Part shown: one piece after another, positions 1 to 11,348 of the stretch
Layout of the letters: every line of letters starts with the position of its first letter
How positions within the stretch are numbered: the first letter of the stretch is position 1
Assembly (NCBI GenBank): GCA_021234155.1
Contig: JAJEKV010000011.1
Location: forward strand, 1,860,001-1,924,000
DNA: 64,000 bases
Source: Isoetes taiwanensis
Lineage: Eukaryota; Streptophyta; Lycopodiopsida; Isoetales; Isoetaceae
Reading direction: 5' to 3'
Notes under the pieces: generated by a model
Database searches by the model: none
What the model was told of the DNA's origin: nothing
What the model saw: only the letters and a program-made list of their open reading frames with translations
Program-made: the position numbers and the translations under genes

Positions 1-600
1 CGTACCCGGTGCCAAAGTAATTTCACATTCCACACCCCTGAAAGGTGGTAGCCGCTGGATGTCATCAGGAAAACGATCATGATATTCCCGAAGAATTGCG
101 GCTATTACCGGAGGTAAGGCATCAAGGGCCTCATCCTGTTTAGGCTTGGCTTCCACTGAAGCAAGTCGGATCATGCCTGTAACTTGTGACTTCCTGAGAG
201 CCCTATGCAATTGGCGTAAGGAAATGCATTGCATAATAGGGTTAACTGGCTTACCTGCTATCGTAACTCGGGCTCCATTGGCCACATTGAAAGTGACTTC
301 TCATTTCTCACAGTCAATGTTGGCTTTAGCAGCGGCCAAGAATTCCATCCCCACAATGAGATCATATCGACCAATATCCATTATTTCCGCCCCGAGAGCA
401 ACTGGTGCTCCTGGTAACTGAATATTCAAATTGATACGCCGACCCCGAGTGTAGCGTATGGCACCACTGGCCAGCGTAACTGGACGTGGCTTAGACTTAA
501 GAGGTGTAGTCTGTAAGACTTCTGCCATTCTAGGAGATGCAAAGTTATGAGTACTACCCGTATCCATAAGAATGACAAAAGGTTTACAATCTATCTGACC
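1..600 (-). mobile_element. Ty3/gypsy pol fragment (retropepsin and start of reverse transcriptase)
   Basis: Read on the minus strand, one frame runs from about 598 to the left edge. It holds an aspartic protease active site (DTGSTHNF, near 567-544), the later protease strand with GMEF, and then the protease-RT linker with the run LPPFRGVECEITLAPGT, which matches the entry into gypsy reverse transcriptase. The frame is broken once, by TGA at 303-301 between DCEK and EVTF; CGA (Arg) would fit there. The element continues beyond the window edge. It ends abruptly at 600, where the tandem duplication starts, so this junction is a rearrangement or a nested insertion. Family assignment as Ty3/gypsy is firm; the clade is not. 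Confidence 0.85.
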
Positions 601-1165
601 CAGGGGTCATACGAGTGTGACCCTCCAGGGGTCATGGAAGGGGTTGGGGATTTAGGCATCCTAGGTGGTAAACTGGGCATGTGGGCATTCCTGATAGGAC
701 GCAATCGTCTGCGGCTATGATGGGACTAAGGCCTTCCTTACGCCGAGATGCATGCAAGCCCTAGCCATGATAGGACCCTTGCATTCATATTTCATTTTCT
801 TTAAGGGGTGGTCCCTTCAACCACATTACTTAACTTAATTCTTAACACACACCGACGTCTTCTGCAGGCCAGTAGCCGGTACCCTTGAGCTACCGAAGAC
901 TAGAGGCCTTGTGTTATGGGCCACAGTGTGTTTTGGATTCGATTTGTTTTTATCCTTGTATTTGGAAGTGGTTTTTGTTTAAACTTGTGTTTTTGAAGTG
1001 GATTTGGTTTTAAACTGTCTTAAAGGAATGCTCTTAATAGGACGTCTTCTTCTATTGTTTATCGAATGTAAACATTCGTACTTTCATAAATAAGTACTTT
1101 TGTTTTTTACTCTTCTCTTCAATAACTCTAATGCTGAGGACATCATTAATTTAAGGGGGGGAGAA

Positions 1166-2728
1166 TGTGACGTTCCAGGCATTTATACGGTATACGTATG
1201 CATGTCGGGACACATCACTGAGATATAAGGGGGTAATTGGCCAAGTGGAAGTCAACCACAATGGTTTTATTTAGCTATGTTAATAAATCCATTGTGGATA
1301 ATTATAAAGTATTTGGCCTAATTACCCTAATTAAGCTAAATTAGTTAATTAGCACCAATAAGGGGGCGCCACCTGGCCCAAATCGATTGGCCAGGGGGGA
1401 CCTTCCATTTTGGTCCTAGGAAAGGGGTCCTGCCCCATTCTGACTCCCCAAATTCGAATTGGGAGCTAAGGAGAAGCAGCAGTTATCAGCCAAGCTTGAG
1501 TTATCATCAACCACCCGCTAGCCTAGTGTGATGGACCCATACCGAGACCATGGCTCCAGCCAGGACACGGGTTAGTGTGTAGATACCTTGGTTTTCTTAG
1601 TTAGTCGTAGGATTAACCCTTGTTTGAGTAGGTGAATGGTTAATCTCTATTTTATGTTCTATTCAAGTTATGGATGGATGGATGGATGTATTAGCTTAGT
1701 TCTTTCCGTTCCTATGGTGTTGTTTGGGCTAAAGGGGTGGGTAGAGACCTAAAGGCCATTTAGTAGTAGAGATGCTCCTAGATAGAACCCCTAAAACCCT
1801 GTACTTGCGGCCTGTGCACAAGAGCCTACCTGGCTGTGGATGCTATGATGTGGTTCAGCACCAAACAACGGGTATGAAGGTGAATCGGGGATGGGGTCCC
1901 ACCTAGCGCGGCTACGGGACTCCTACAGTGTGCTAGACTTATAGCCAGTCACTGTGTGTGGGCTGGGTAAGGGTCTGACACTCCCTGGGCCGGAGGGTGG
2001 GAGCCTCTATGGCCGCCCTGGGCTCGAACGGGTTGGTGAGCTGACCTTTAGATTTAGGGGAGTAGGTCGGGTACGGATGCGGGGGTCACTGAGGGGGCAC
2101 GTGTCCTCTAGCGCACCCAGGGATCCGTCATACCCGGGGAGGGGACGCCTCCCTGACCTGCCTCATCGGACCGGGGAGATGTAACCCAGAGTAGTCCTGA
2201 AGGGTGATTCCTTGGGATTGCGTCTCCGGAGGGCTACAAGCATGTCATAGCATGATACAGCCTATCTGCAAAGTGTGCACAGGAGGGGCGGATGGAGTGG
2301 ACAACCCTAGCCATTGTCTTATGCCAGCCAACGCCATGTTATATCTCCGTCTGTTGATATCTTGAGACCCTGGCTGTCAGTTGATCCCTTGGAGTCTGAG
2401 CCCGGGGTAGTGCCTGTTATTGTGTTGTTTTATGTTGTTATGTATGGATTATCTTTGCCATGTTGATGAGGATGGGCCACCCTTCGTGGTGGTATATTAT
2501 TTGCATTACGACTGGATGCTAACGTATATGTATGCTTCCGCTGTAATAGGATTTCCCCATAGAGGACGTGGGGCGAATGACACCCTCCGTGATCCTCGTC
2601 CGGATACTTGGCCATCCCGAGTAGTCCGAGCATGACGGAGGGCCTTGCCGTGGTGATTTAGTCGCCATGGGAGGGGAAGTCCCGTATCTATACGATGGGA
2701 GCATCGTATGGACTCTGGGAGCGTCACA
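1166..2728 (+). mobile_element. Ty3/gypsy 3' LTR, copy 1
   Basis: The LTR begins TGTGACG and ends CGTCACA, a 7-bp terminal inverted repeat with the canonical TG...CA ends. A polypurine tract (1153-1165, mostly G then GAGAA) lies directly upstream, which marks this as the 3' LTR of a plus-strand element. The sequence downstream (CTTGTGG...) is not a primer binding site, which agrees with a 3' LTR. It contains GC-rich stretches shared with the minus-strand LTR at 13191-14618, so the two belong to related families. Length is 1563 bp. Confidence 0.85.
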
Positions 2729-3046
2729 CTTGTGGTGTCCATATTGTATGCCTTTTTGACATCTGCTAGGGCTCTGTCAACTACCTTTTCCATGATGACT
2801 GATCTGTCATTTTCATGCACTATATAAGTGTATTTGTGTATTTCAAATAATGTTTCACAAATGGAGGCAATTTCCTCCTTGAATGCTTTTCGTTCAAGCA
2901 TTCTGTTAGGTATGTGGTTTAACCCCTTTTTGAACATGCCTCTCAATGTCGTGTTGTGAATAATGCTTAAATCAGTGGTGCAAATATGCCCTGTTTGGCC
3001 ATCCAAAAACCTGCCAAGTGATTGGTTTTGGCATGGGCATTTAACC
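2729..3046 (-). pseudogene. Fragment of an unidentified ORF with a CPC motif, copy 1
   Basis: On the minus strand this encodes about 105 residues starting VKCPCQNQ and ending AYNMDTTS, where the LTR cuts it. The middle contains a GHICTTDLSIIHNTTLR block. From memory, blocks of the form GH(V/I)xTxDLSIIxNxxLRxLxxKG occur upstream of reverse transcriptase in some unusual eukaryotic retroelements, possibly Penelope-like, but I cannot confirm this. The fragment is nearly identical to the one at 5316-5633. Its upstream neighbour differs between copies, so only this part was duplicated. Confidence 0.5.
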
Positions 3047-3168
3047 CATGGGTCCTTGAGGCGGATTTGGATAAGACTTACCCAGACTTTATGAAGGAAT
3101 GCCATGGCCGCACCATCCACGATGACATCATCTCCAACTCAGATGGTAAGCACACCGTTATAGTGTGA
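3047..3168. other. Spacer between the two duplication units
   Basis: This 122-bp stretch has no counterpart after unit 2. A short open stretch is present on both strands, but I recognise no domain. It marks the break point of the duplication. Confidence 0.5.
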
Positions 3169-3733
3169 CAGGGGTCATACGAGTGTGACCCTCCAGGGGT
3201 CATGGAAGGGGTTGGGGATTTAGGCATCCTAGATGGTAAACTGGGCATGTGGGCATTCCTGATAGGACGCAATCGTCTGCGGCTATGATGGGACTAAGGC
3301 CTTCCTTACGCCGAGATGCATGCAAGCCCTAGCCATGATAGGACCCTTGCATTCATATTTCATTTTCTTTAAGGGGGTGGTCCCTTCAACCACATTACTT
3401 AACTTAATTCTTAACACACACCGACGTCTTCTGCAGGCAGTAGCCGGTACCCTTGAGCTGCCGAAGACTAGAGGCCTTGTGTTATAGGCCACAATGTGTT
3501 TTGGATTCGATTTGTTTTTATCCTTGTATTTGGAAGTGGTTTTCGTTTAAACTTGTGTTTTTGAAGTGGATTTGGTTTTAAACTGTCTTAAAGGAATGCT
3601 CTTAATAGGACGTCTTGTCCTATTGTTTATCGAATGTAAACCTTCGTACTTTCATAAATAAGTACTTTTGTTTTTTACTCTTCTCTTCAATAACTCTAAT
3701 GCTGAGGACAGCATTAATTTAAGGGGGGAAGAA

Positions 3734-5315
3734 TGTGACGTTCCAGGCATTTATACGGTATACGTATGCATGTCGGGACACATCATCACTGAGATATAAG
3801 GGGGTAATTGGCCAAGTGGAAGTCAACCACAATGGTTTTATTTAGCTATGTTAATAAATCCATTGTGGATAATTATAAAGTATTTGGCCTAATTACCCTA
3901 ATTAAGCTAAATTAGTTAATTAGCACCAATAAGGGGGGCGCCACCTGGTCCAAATCGATTGGCCAGGGGGGACCTTCCATTTTGGTCCTAGGAAAAGGGG
4001 TCCTGCCCCATTCTGACTCCCAAATTCGAATTGGGAGCTAAGGAGGAGCAGCAGTTATCAGCCAAGCTTGAGTTATCATCAACCACCCGCTAGCCTAGTG
4101 TGATGGACCCATACCGAGACCATGGCTCCAGCCAGGACACGGGTTAGTGTGTAGATACCTTGGTTTTCCTAGTTAGTCGTAGGATTAACCCTTGTTTGAG
4201 TAGGTGAATGGTTAATCTCTATTTTATGTTCTATTCAAGTTATGGATGGATGGATGGATGTATTAGCTTAGTTCTTGCCGTTCCTATGGTGTTGTTTGGG
4301 CTAAAGGGGTGGGTAGAGACGTAAAGGTCATCTAGCAGTAGAGATGCTCCTAGATAGAACCCCTAAAACCCTGTACTTGCGGCCTGTGCACAAGAGCCTA
4401 CCTGGCTGTGGATGCTATGATGTGGTTCAGCACCAAACAACGGGTATGAAGGTGAATCGGGGATGGGGTCCCGCCAGCGGCTTCTACGGGACTCCTACAA
4501 AGGTGCTAGACTTATAGCCGATCCACCGTGTGTGGGCTGGGTATGGGTCTGACACTCCCTGGGCCGGAGGGTGGGAGCCTCTATGGCCGCCCTGGGCTCG
4601 AACGGGTTGGTGAGCTGACCTTTAGATTTAGGGGAGTAGGTCGGGTATGGATGCGGGGGTCACTGGGGGGGGCACGTATCCTCTAGCGCACCCAGGGATC
4701 CATCATACCCGGGGAGGGGACGCCTCCCTGACCTGCCTCCTCATCGGACCGGGAGATGTAACCCCTGAGTAGTCCCCCTCAAGGGTGATTCCTTGGGATT
4801 GCGTCTCCGAGGGCTACAAGCACGCCATAGCATGATACGTGACCCTATCTCGCAAAGTGTGCACAGTGAGGGGCGGATGGAGTGGACAACCCTAGCCATT
4901 GTCTTATGACAGCCAACGCCATGTTATATCTCGGTCTGATTGATATCTTGAGACCCCGGGCCGCCGGGCTGATCCCTTGGAGTCTGAGCCCGGGGTAGTG
5001 CCTGTTATTGTGTTGTTTTATGTTGTTATATATGGATTATCTTTGCCATGTTGATGAGGATGGGCCACCCTTCGTGGTGGTATATTATTTGCATTACGAC
5101 TGGATGCTAACGTATATGTATGCTTCCGCTGTCATAGGATTTTCCCATAGAGGACGTGGGGCGAATGACACCTCCGTGATCCTCGCCCGGATACTTGGCC
5201 ATCCCGAGTAGTCCGAGCATGACGGAGGGCCTTGCCGTGGTGATTTAGTCGCCATGGGAGGGGAAGTCCCGTATCTATACGATGGGAGCATCGTATGGAC
5301 TCTGGGAGCGTCACA
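3734..5315 (+). mobile_element. Ty3/gypsy 3' LTR, copy 2
   Basis: It has the same TGTGACG start and CGTCACA end as copy 1, again preceded by a polypurine tract (about 3721-3733). It is 1582 bp long, 19 bp more than copy 1 because of small indels. The first bases after the LTR (CTTGT) would be one side of the 5-bp target-site duplication; the other side is not in the window. Confidence 0.85.
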
Positions 5316-5633
5316 CTTGTGGTGTCCATATTGTATGCCTTTTTGACATCTGCTAGGGCTCTGTCAACTACCTTTTCCATGATGACTGATCTGTCATTTT
5401 CATGCACTATATAAGTGTATTTGTGTATTTCAAATAATGTTTCACAAATGGAGGCAATTTCCTCCTTGAATGCTTTTCGTTCAAGCATTCTGTTAGGTAT
5501 GTGGTTTAACTCCTTTTTGAACATGCCTCTCAATGTCGTGTTGTGAATAATGCTTAAATCAGTGGTGCAAATATGCCCTGTTTGGCCATCCAAAAACCTG
5601 CCAAGTGATTGGTTTTGGCATGGGCATTTAACC
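5316..5633 (-). pseudogene. Fragment of an unidentified ORF with a CPC motif, copy 2
   Basis: This encodes the same roughly 105-residue minus-strand product as copy 1 (2729-3046), with a Gly-to-Glu change in the block after LRGMFKK. The reading frame is cut by the LTR right after MDTTS. Upstream on the minus strand the frame continues openly to 5674. It may be the 3' portion of the minus-strand transcription unit that starts near 9780, but no splice chain connecting them could be proven. Confidence 0.5.
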
Positions 5634-5676
5634 TCTCGGTCAGTGGCAAAGATAAGATATGGTTTATAGCACATAC

Positions 5677-5882
5677 TTCCAGCTGAACATAGTGTCTACT
5701 ATGATCTTTTTTCTGGTATCTCCGAGTACGGCAATCAAGAAGGCTGAGATGATTTTAGATAAGCAAATCCTATCCAGTATCTTTGATAGGAAAGTGCAAT
5801 GGACAATTTTCTTTTTGTCCTTCTTTCCAATGATTCCTAGATGTAAACGCCCCAAACTATCCTTGCTTAAGACTTTTCTGAA
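5677..5882 (-). CDS. Possible internal exon of unknown gene
   Basis: This minus-strand block is bounded by a good acceptor (TGTGTTGCAG at 5892-5883) and a donor-like GTATGT (5676-5671). It encodes a basic, hydrophobic peptide containing GIIGKKDKKKIVHCTFLSKI and IISAFLIAVLGD. I recognise no family. It lies between the unknown two-exon gene (9780-6166) and the CPC fragment in the same orientation and may belong to either. Short length and the lack of a firm splice partner keep confidence low. Confidence 0.25.
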
Positions 5883-6165
5883 CTGCAACACATAAATAAC
5901 CAGCATCTATTAGATGTTTGACCATTCCAGCTGGTAAACACCAGTGGATCTGATCATGGATTTTATGCCAGCACCATGGCTATTGGTTCATGTGGCCGAA
6001 TGGCACTTTGAGATCATAATGATCTCGTTTTGATTATGCTGTATTTTCAATGTAGTCTTATATTTATCTTAAATTTATACATGTTAGTATCCATGCTCTA
6101 TGTCATTTGCTAGTGCAGAATAAATGTTCAAATACAAATGTCTTAAATATGGGCTAACCTTTTCT

Positions 6166-7713
6166 CTAGGTGTTGAACTCCAGTGCCTGTGCCAGAGCAG
6201 CATCCTTGTGGTCGATAACCGAAACATTTTTAGTGACTGAATGTCCAGCCTGGTCAGGTGTGCATAGACTCTCCACTGTAGCACTTTCACATGCCTTGGT
6301 ACCACCTGCACTTGGGGCAACAGTGAGTCTCGGGGGCTGTGTAACCTTGCTCTGCGAGCTGCTACCAATGCTTGCAAACGTCTTTCTCGTGGACCTGCTA
6401 CGGTTGCTATAAGCTGCTCTTGGTGTTTTCATGAAGGTCACGTGTTTGATAGTTTTTTCACAAATGTCATTCATTTTGTTTCTCGGCTTTGTAATCATGA
6501 AGTCAGCCCATGGATCCTCTGCTAAGAACCTGGTCATATCCAGTAGAGAACTCCTGATTTCAAGATAGGCCAGATATGCCATGATGCTCTTTTTAAAGGT
6601 GGTTTTGAGCATGTTTCTGAAAGAGAACATTTGAACAGCACAAGACATGTTGGGAAATAAGGAATCGAGGTTGTTGAACATGTACCATACCGCGTGATCA
6701 AGCTACGTCATGTTATCCCTGCACCCGTTTTCCTTGGATCTGTTGGCCCTATTTCCTCCTCTTGGTGATTCACAACCGCATTTCAGGTATGAGCACATGG
6801 TCCTCCAAAGCTTTTTGAGGTAAAAGTCATCACGCCTTTCTGTAGGATAGGCCATATGGCTTTTTTGACTGACATATATGAAGGCATCCTTGTTGCATGT
6901 TTTATCAAAGAATTTGCAGTCAATCATGATTTTGATTTTGTCTTTCTTTACTATCTTCTCCATTTTTTCTGCTGCTGCCTTTGTGGCAGCAAGTTGGGCT
7001 GGTGTAATATCTCCCAATATGATCCAGACCTCCTTACTGATTGGGGCAAGGGCGCCAAAGTTCTTTGACCGCCAAATCCCTTGATTGTACAGTTTACTTT
7101 GACATTCAACAAGCCTTTCAGGCATGATCGGATAAAGCATGCATTTATTGAGGGTAAATTGAAACTCATTGTCATTATCCCCAAGCATATTGGCATTGAT
7201 CTTAAGCAATTCCTTATCTTCCTCCGAGAGTAGAGCATCACCAAATGGGTCATCCTCTTTGTTTTCTTGTTCAAATTTTATAATGCTTTCTTCACCATTC
7301 TCCTCCTTTACATCGTTAGCAACTTTCAGTGCCACTACCCCTTTTAAATATTCTGCCTTGCACTTGTCCTCTTCCATGGTCCATTGGTAGATTTTTCCAG
7401 GTAGGGTCTCGTATATGCTGTTGACTATGATACCAATATCCTTGCTGGTAGCCTTGTTAAGGGCCGGAAATATTTTGATCCACTCGCTACACCCCATATG
7501 CGAGACAGCTGAGAACTCTCCAGATTTCCTAAGTGCCTCTTTTTCATGGATAAGTTCGTGTGCATCCATGTTTTTGATGCAGCTGAGAATAGTCTGCACT
7601 GCTTTGTTTGGGCATTCCATTTTGCTGGCTGCATAACCTAGAGCAGTTAGCTCCTTGTTCCAAGTTGGTGGGACAATCTCGAATTCCACTTCATCAATGT
7701 ATTTGTTTTCTTC
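6166..7713 (-). pseudogene. Unknown nuclear-type protein, large exon with one internal TAG
   Basis: A minus-strand frame of about 515 codons starts at a clear acceptor (CTGTATTACAG before GAAGAAAAC at 7713) with EENKYIDEVEFEIVPPTW. It ends at TAG (6168-6166) after LEFNT. It is open except for one TAG at 6705-6703, between DNMT and LDHAVWYMFNNL; the same frame continues on both sides. The protein has an acidic stretch (KEENGEESIIKFEQENKEDD), a Lys/Ala-rich segment (AATKAAAEKMEKIVKKDK), a cysteine pair in YLKCGC, a basic segment and a Ser/Thr-rich tail. No known domain is recognised. The frame is in phase with the exon at 9780-9451, so one gene is likely. Whether the TAG kills it or lies next to an unseen intron is open. 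Confidence 0.55.
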
Positions 7714-9450
7714 CTGTAATACAGGTCAGAACATTAGTAACCATGTTTTAATGTTATCTTCTTTCACATACAGGATCAAGGCTAAGGGATTCCAGCTAGA
7801 CCTAGGATCCTAGGTCTAACATCATCTCTCGGTCAATCCCAAGAAATGTATTATCAATCCTGATTTTGTTTAACGTGAATCCCTGGTACTTATAGTCCCT
7901 TAGCCAAAGACCTCTATGACGATTTCTTAGATAAATATCAAAGTAATACTTATAGACAAGGATTAAACCTATGCCTTTAGGTCTTTAGACAATTTCGAGA
8001 TATAAAGACTTAGATCCTTTACATCTAGCAGTAGATCACATATAATTTTTCTTTTCTCAATTACTTGTTACTAACAAATGTTCCTGTACTATGACTAGAC
8101 AACAAATACTCAACAATTTTCTTATACACATATGTTTCTTCTTTATATAATATGCAGATGTCTTCCACACCGTTTAGAACATTATATCAAGGCTTGTTTA
8201 CACTGTTTTTGGTCTATAACCACTCCGTATTAAGTACTGCAGTGATTAGTCTCAGTCACTCATAGGTTAATACCACATCCAAGTAGAAGCATCATCCCCA
8301 TTCTGCTTGCTTCATAGGTTAATCCAATACTGTGCTGAAGAAGTTAGTGAGCCTTGCCTTGCTTTAAAAGTACATGCTCATGTCTAGTCTATAAATTCTT
8401 ATGTGATGTCAACAGGCTCATCATTACAATGTAGATTCATAAGTTGCATCCAATGGATCTGCATGTCTATGTAATTAATCTGCATGTCTATGCATGTAGT
8501 CACTTAAACCAGTATGTCCCATTTTAACATATTAAACCTAACCATTTCCCCGACTTTACCTTATTTGCATGTTAAACATGCGTAAACTACAGCCATTGCA
8601 TGCATCATTTTATGACATTTTATGATAATCTAAGGCCTTTAGAAGATATCTTTAACTGAACATGCAGAAAAGGCTGCTGTCTAAGCTGCTCCATCTACAA
8701 CCACTTATAGTGGCGAACCATATCTACCATTTCTGCTTGCCTTTTTAAGGGACATCATAGGCATTTATCTTTTAGACCCTTTAGTCATGAATATGAGAGC
8801 TATTACATGAAAGTTTCAAAACCAGCATAATACCCTTTTCAAATCATAAACATCCATAAAATAAATGCATGTATTTGCACAAAAACCTGTTCATTTATGC
8901 TTCCAGCACAAGGATCCCTTACATGTCTACAAAAGTAACAAAGTAGAATGGTAATAAGAGTTGTTTTACCTTCTCTTCTGATACAACTTCTTTCTTTAAA
9001 GTTTTTCCATAATCATACTAAGTACAAAATGACCTGTTTTAAACTTGTGGAAAAGGTCTGATACATTTAAAAACCAGGAGCAACTTCTGCCTGTCTATCT
9101 TCCGAATTTTTGCACAAGTCCATGTCCAGATCTACCAAGTACACCAAACGAAAAGCAAGAATAAATACATGGGTAGGAGAGGTCCGGTACCTGCAGCCAA
9201 ACATCAAAACTTTAGCATAAAAATGGTAAAGATTGAAGGGCCAAAATGTACAATGGAGCCTCTCGGTTTATAGCCGATCAGCCCTTGTATCCTTCTGCCC
9301 TGTTAGTACACTCTAATAGATCTGTGTTTTATTATAAATTACTGTAAACATAAGATACTATGGTTGCTCAAACCAGTTATGCAGTGTACTTACCTTTACA
9401 TAAGGCTTATTTTTAACACTGTTCTTTCAGTGCATTAGGATATCTTATAC
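7714..9450 (-). other. Probable intron of the unknown minus-strand gene
   Basis: This AT-rich interval lies between the donor CAG/GTATAAG (9453-9444) and the acceptor TTACAG (7719-7714). Both ends are phase 0, so the flanking exons join in frame. Additional small exons inside cannot be excluded. No transposon structure was seen. Confidence 0.45.
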
Positions 9451-9780
9451 CTGAATATCGTCTTGATCCGAAGCATAGTCATCAACTAATTGCGTCTCAG
9501 GTAAGCTGGTCTCTCCTTTATCATGATATCCTGAGCTAATGTTATGAGTAGATCTTCCCCCAGACCTTCCTTTTTTGTTTGCCACAGTTCCTCTAATCAT
9601 GCCAGCATCCCTCTTAAGGTTAAAATCTTTTCTCTGATCACTCATTTTGCTGGATATATCAATGCTATCAGCAAGGGATAAGTAAGCTAAGAGTTCACGT
9701 TCCAGCCCTTTTTCATTCAAATGTTCTTCCTCAGAGCTAGAACCACAGGGACGCCTGTCTGAATCGAATTCTCCCTCCAT
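9451..9780 (-). CDS. First coding exon of the unknown minus-strand gene
   Basis: It encodes 110 residues from the first ATG (9780-9778) to a donor after DDIQ (CAG/GTATAAG). The peptide is hydrophilic, with an acidic/serine segment (GSSSEEEHLNEKGLEREL), a basic Gly/Arg stretch (KKGRSGGRS) and an acidic end (DDYASDQDD). It joins in phase to EENKYIDEVEF in the exon starting at 7713. Composition suggests a disordered nuclear N-terminus. No family is recognised, and the start is chosen as the only ATG near the beginning of the open stretch. Confidence 0.5.
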
Positions 9781-10511
9781 AAAAAGGGGAAAGCCTTGTG
9801 TATTTTATCTAAAGTTTTTCAGTAAATCTTGGGTCTGCCACAGCCTGCGTGGGATATCTTTTCTAAAACTAGGAAGTAGTGCTCAAACTACAGCTTTGCC
9901 CTAGAATGTATTAACTTCATATATTTACAGAAAGATTTTTCTTACCTTACACCGTGAGATTTGAATGCCACGATTGCCAATGCTGAAGTACTGTCAGTTT
10001 TTGGCGTTCGAAGTCTAGCATGGCTGCCACAGGTCGCCTTCCATAGCTGCCGGATTCAACTTTGACTGCTGTTTTGCTTTTCCTACGTTCAATTTTACTA
10101 GTATACTAGTATTAATGGATGAATACGTGTATTTCACTATTTAGCCCTCTATGTTTTTTATGGAATAAATGTTAACCAAGTTCATAATATCATAAGATAG
10201 TCTTGCTCTTATTTATGACCATTGACTTCTTATAGCCCTCTATTTCCAAGGGCTGGAGCATAACATCATTCATTTTGGAGATATTCCAAGGTGTAGACAG
10301 GTCTTACAAACCTATGAAGTATGCCACCAACCATTTCAAGTAGATAGCTTTGTCTTTAATGTAATGCATGATTTATTGGCAAAATGGTATTCCTCATACT
10401 ACTATCATATGGAAAGGCTTCATGGTATGGACAAATCTTACCATCTCATGTTATGTTATATTTACCTATACAAATAGACGTCTTTATCATCTAATGCAAT
10501 GTATGGTTAAT

Positions 10512-10542
<31 letters not shown>

Positions 10543-10717
10543 CATTTAGTGCTCCTCGAAATATTGGAGTGTTTTAGAATATAAAATTAGCATTCATTCA
10601 CTAAATCTTTTGAATAAATTTAGATCGATTATATCAAAAGGATTTTCTATTTTTATTAATCCACATTCGGTTTTCGTTGATCAACGGTTTTGCATTTTAC
10701 CAGAATCAAATCGTACC
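9781..10717. other. Intergenic, AT-rich, with a poly-A tract
   Basis: This holds the 5' flank of the minus-strand unknown gene and the 3' flank of the small ORF at 10915-10718. The only distinct structure is a run of about 24 A (10519-10542), possibly a retroposon tail. I see no coding region. Confidence 0.5.
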
Positions 10718-10915
10718 CTATGCATGGGGGAGTTCTACGAATGAAGGGCCTATCTTGGCTTGGAACTTTGTCATGATGTCTTGATAGAATGGTGTGGCGT
10801 TTATGATAGCATCGACACCAATCTCCTTTTGGAAAACAATGAAGACAGAATTGATGTCAACCTCTGCCACACGAGCAGTGGCGCTGTACCATCGCCTGAA
10901 TGAAGAAGTGGTCAT
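10718..10915 (-). CDS. Small ORF with a promoter like that of the H3-like gene
   Basis: This encodes 65 residues from ATG at 10915 to TAG at 10720-10718; a TGA follows four codons later in the same frame. The protein begins MTTSSFRRWYSATARV and contains VFIVFQKEIGVDAIINATPF. I do not recognise a family; a faint resemblance to the first helices of histone H2B is too weak to use. Its main interest is the upstream region: a TATA box, TTAGGG/AACCCTAA motifs and two copies of a 63-bp imperfect palindrome at nearly the same spacing as in front of the H3-like gene at 12683-11554. It could be intact, truncated by the TAG, or a relic. Confidence 0.45.
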   Translation of the reverse strand: MTTSSFRRWYSATARVAEVDINSVFIVFQKEIGVDAIINATPFYQDIMTKFQAKIGPSFVELPHA

Positions 10916-11003
10916 TGCGCTGATGTAGATGGGTTAACAAACAGATATGTAAGCGCCTCTGTGAGCAGGAAAAGCGCCTTGGAGTGAGGAGTGAGAGTGT
11001 AGG

Positions 11004-11064
11004 ATGCAAATGAGGGTGGTGGTCATATTTATAGGCAGAACCCTAATTTGCGAAATTTTTAGGG
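11004..11064 (-). promoter_or_regulatory. Core promoter of the small ORF
   Basis: On the minus strand there is CCTATAAATA (11035-11026), 111 bp before the ATG. Telo-box-like motifs flank it upstream (AACCCTAA at 11064-11058 region and TTAGGG at 11045-11040 region). ATTTGCAT lies just downstream at 11011-11004. The TATA box is followed at 110 bp upstream by the first palindromic element. Confidence 0.55.
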
Positions 11065-11144
11065 TTTGAAAATGTCTATCACTTCAAGGTCCTACTAGGT
11101 ATTTGATAGATAATCTAGAGTTATGACATCTAAAGTACTTCCTA

Positions 11145-11207
11145 CTCACACAGTGCACAAGAGCCACTTTCAAAATTTTTGAAAAGGGTCCTGGCGCACT
11201 CTGTGAG
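11145..11207. repeat. Palindromic promoter element, copy 1
   Basis: This is an imperfect inverted repeat with outer arms CTCACACAGTGC and GCACTCTGTGAG around a core TTTCAAAATTTTTGAAA. It lies 110 bp upstream of the TATA box of the small ORF. Homologous copies are at 11349-11411 and 12909-12966. Confidence 0.75.
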
Positions 11208-11348
11208 GGGTGGGCTCCTATTTGGATCATAGATGACTCTAAAATTTTGGTACGAAGGCAGAATCCTACTTATCTCATGGAGTTAAGCTGGGCTCTGCAC
11301 TTGTTTTCTGATTTTGGATATATCTAGGTATAGATCAGTGGCCAAATA

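Larger units (their letters stand above)
601..3046 (+). repeat. Tandem duplication, unit 1 (gypsy 3' end + LTR + gene fragment)
   Basis: This 2.45 kb block recurs at 3169-5633 with a constant offset of 2568 bp through the start of the LTR and only scattered differences. It joins about 565 bp of gypsy 3' internal sequence, a complete LTR and 318 bp of a minus-strand coding fragment. Both copies share the LTR/gene junction, so the LTR was already inserted before the block was duplicated. The two units are separated by 122 bp of unrelated sequence. Confidence 0.9.
3169..5633 (+). repeat. Tandem duplication, unit 2
   Basis: This is the second copy of the 601-3046 block, in the same orientation, with small indels and substitutions. 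Similarity stops at the shared TTAACC; unit 1 then continues CATGGG and unit 2 TCTCGG. Unit 2 continues into the minus-strand gene region to its right, so it probably keeps the original junction and unit 1 is the derived copy. Confidence 0.88.

Noticed and set aside
10718-10915. Histone H2B-like call for the small ORF
   Set aside because: Only a loose hydrophobic pattern is shared; no diagnostic H2B residues are present.
11004-11011. ATTTGCAT octamer as an animal-type H2B promoter element
   Set aside because: It lies downstream of the TATA box, is absent from the H3-like promoter and is short enough to occur by chance.
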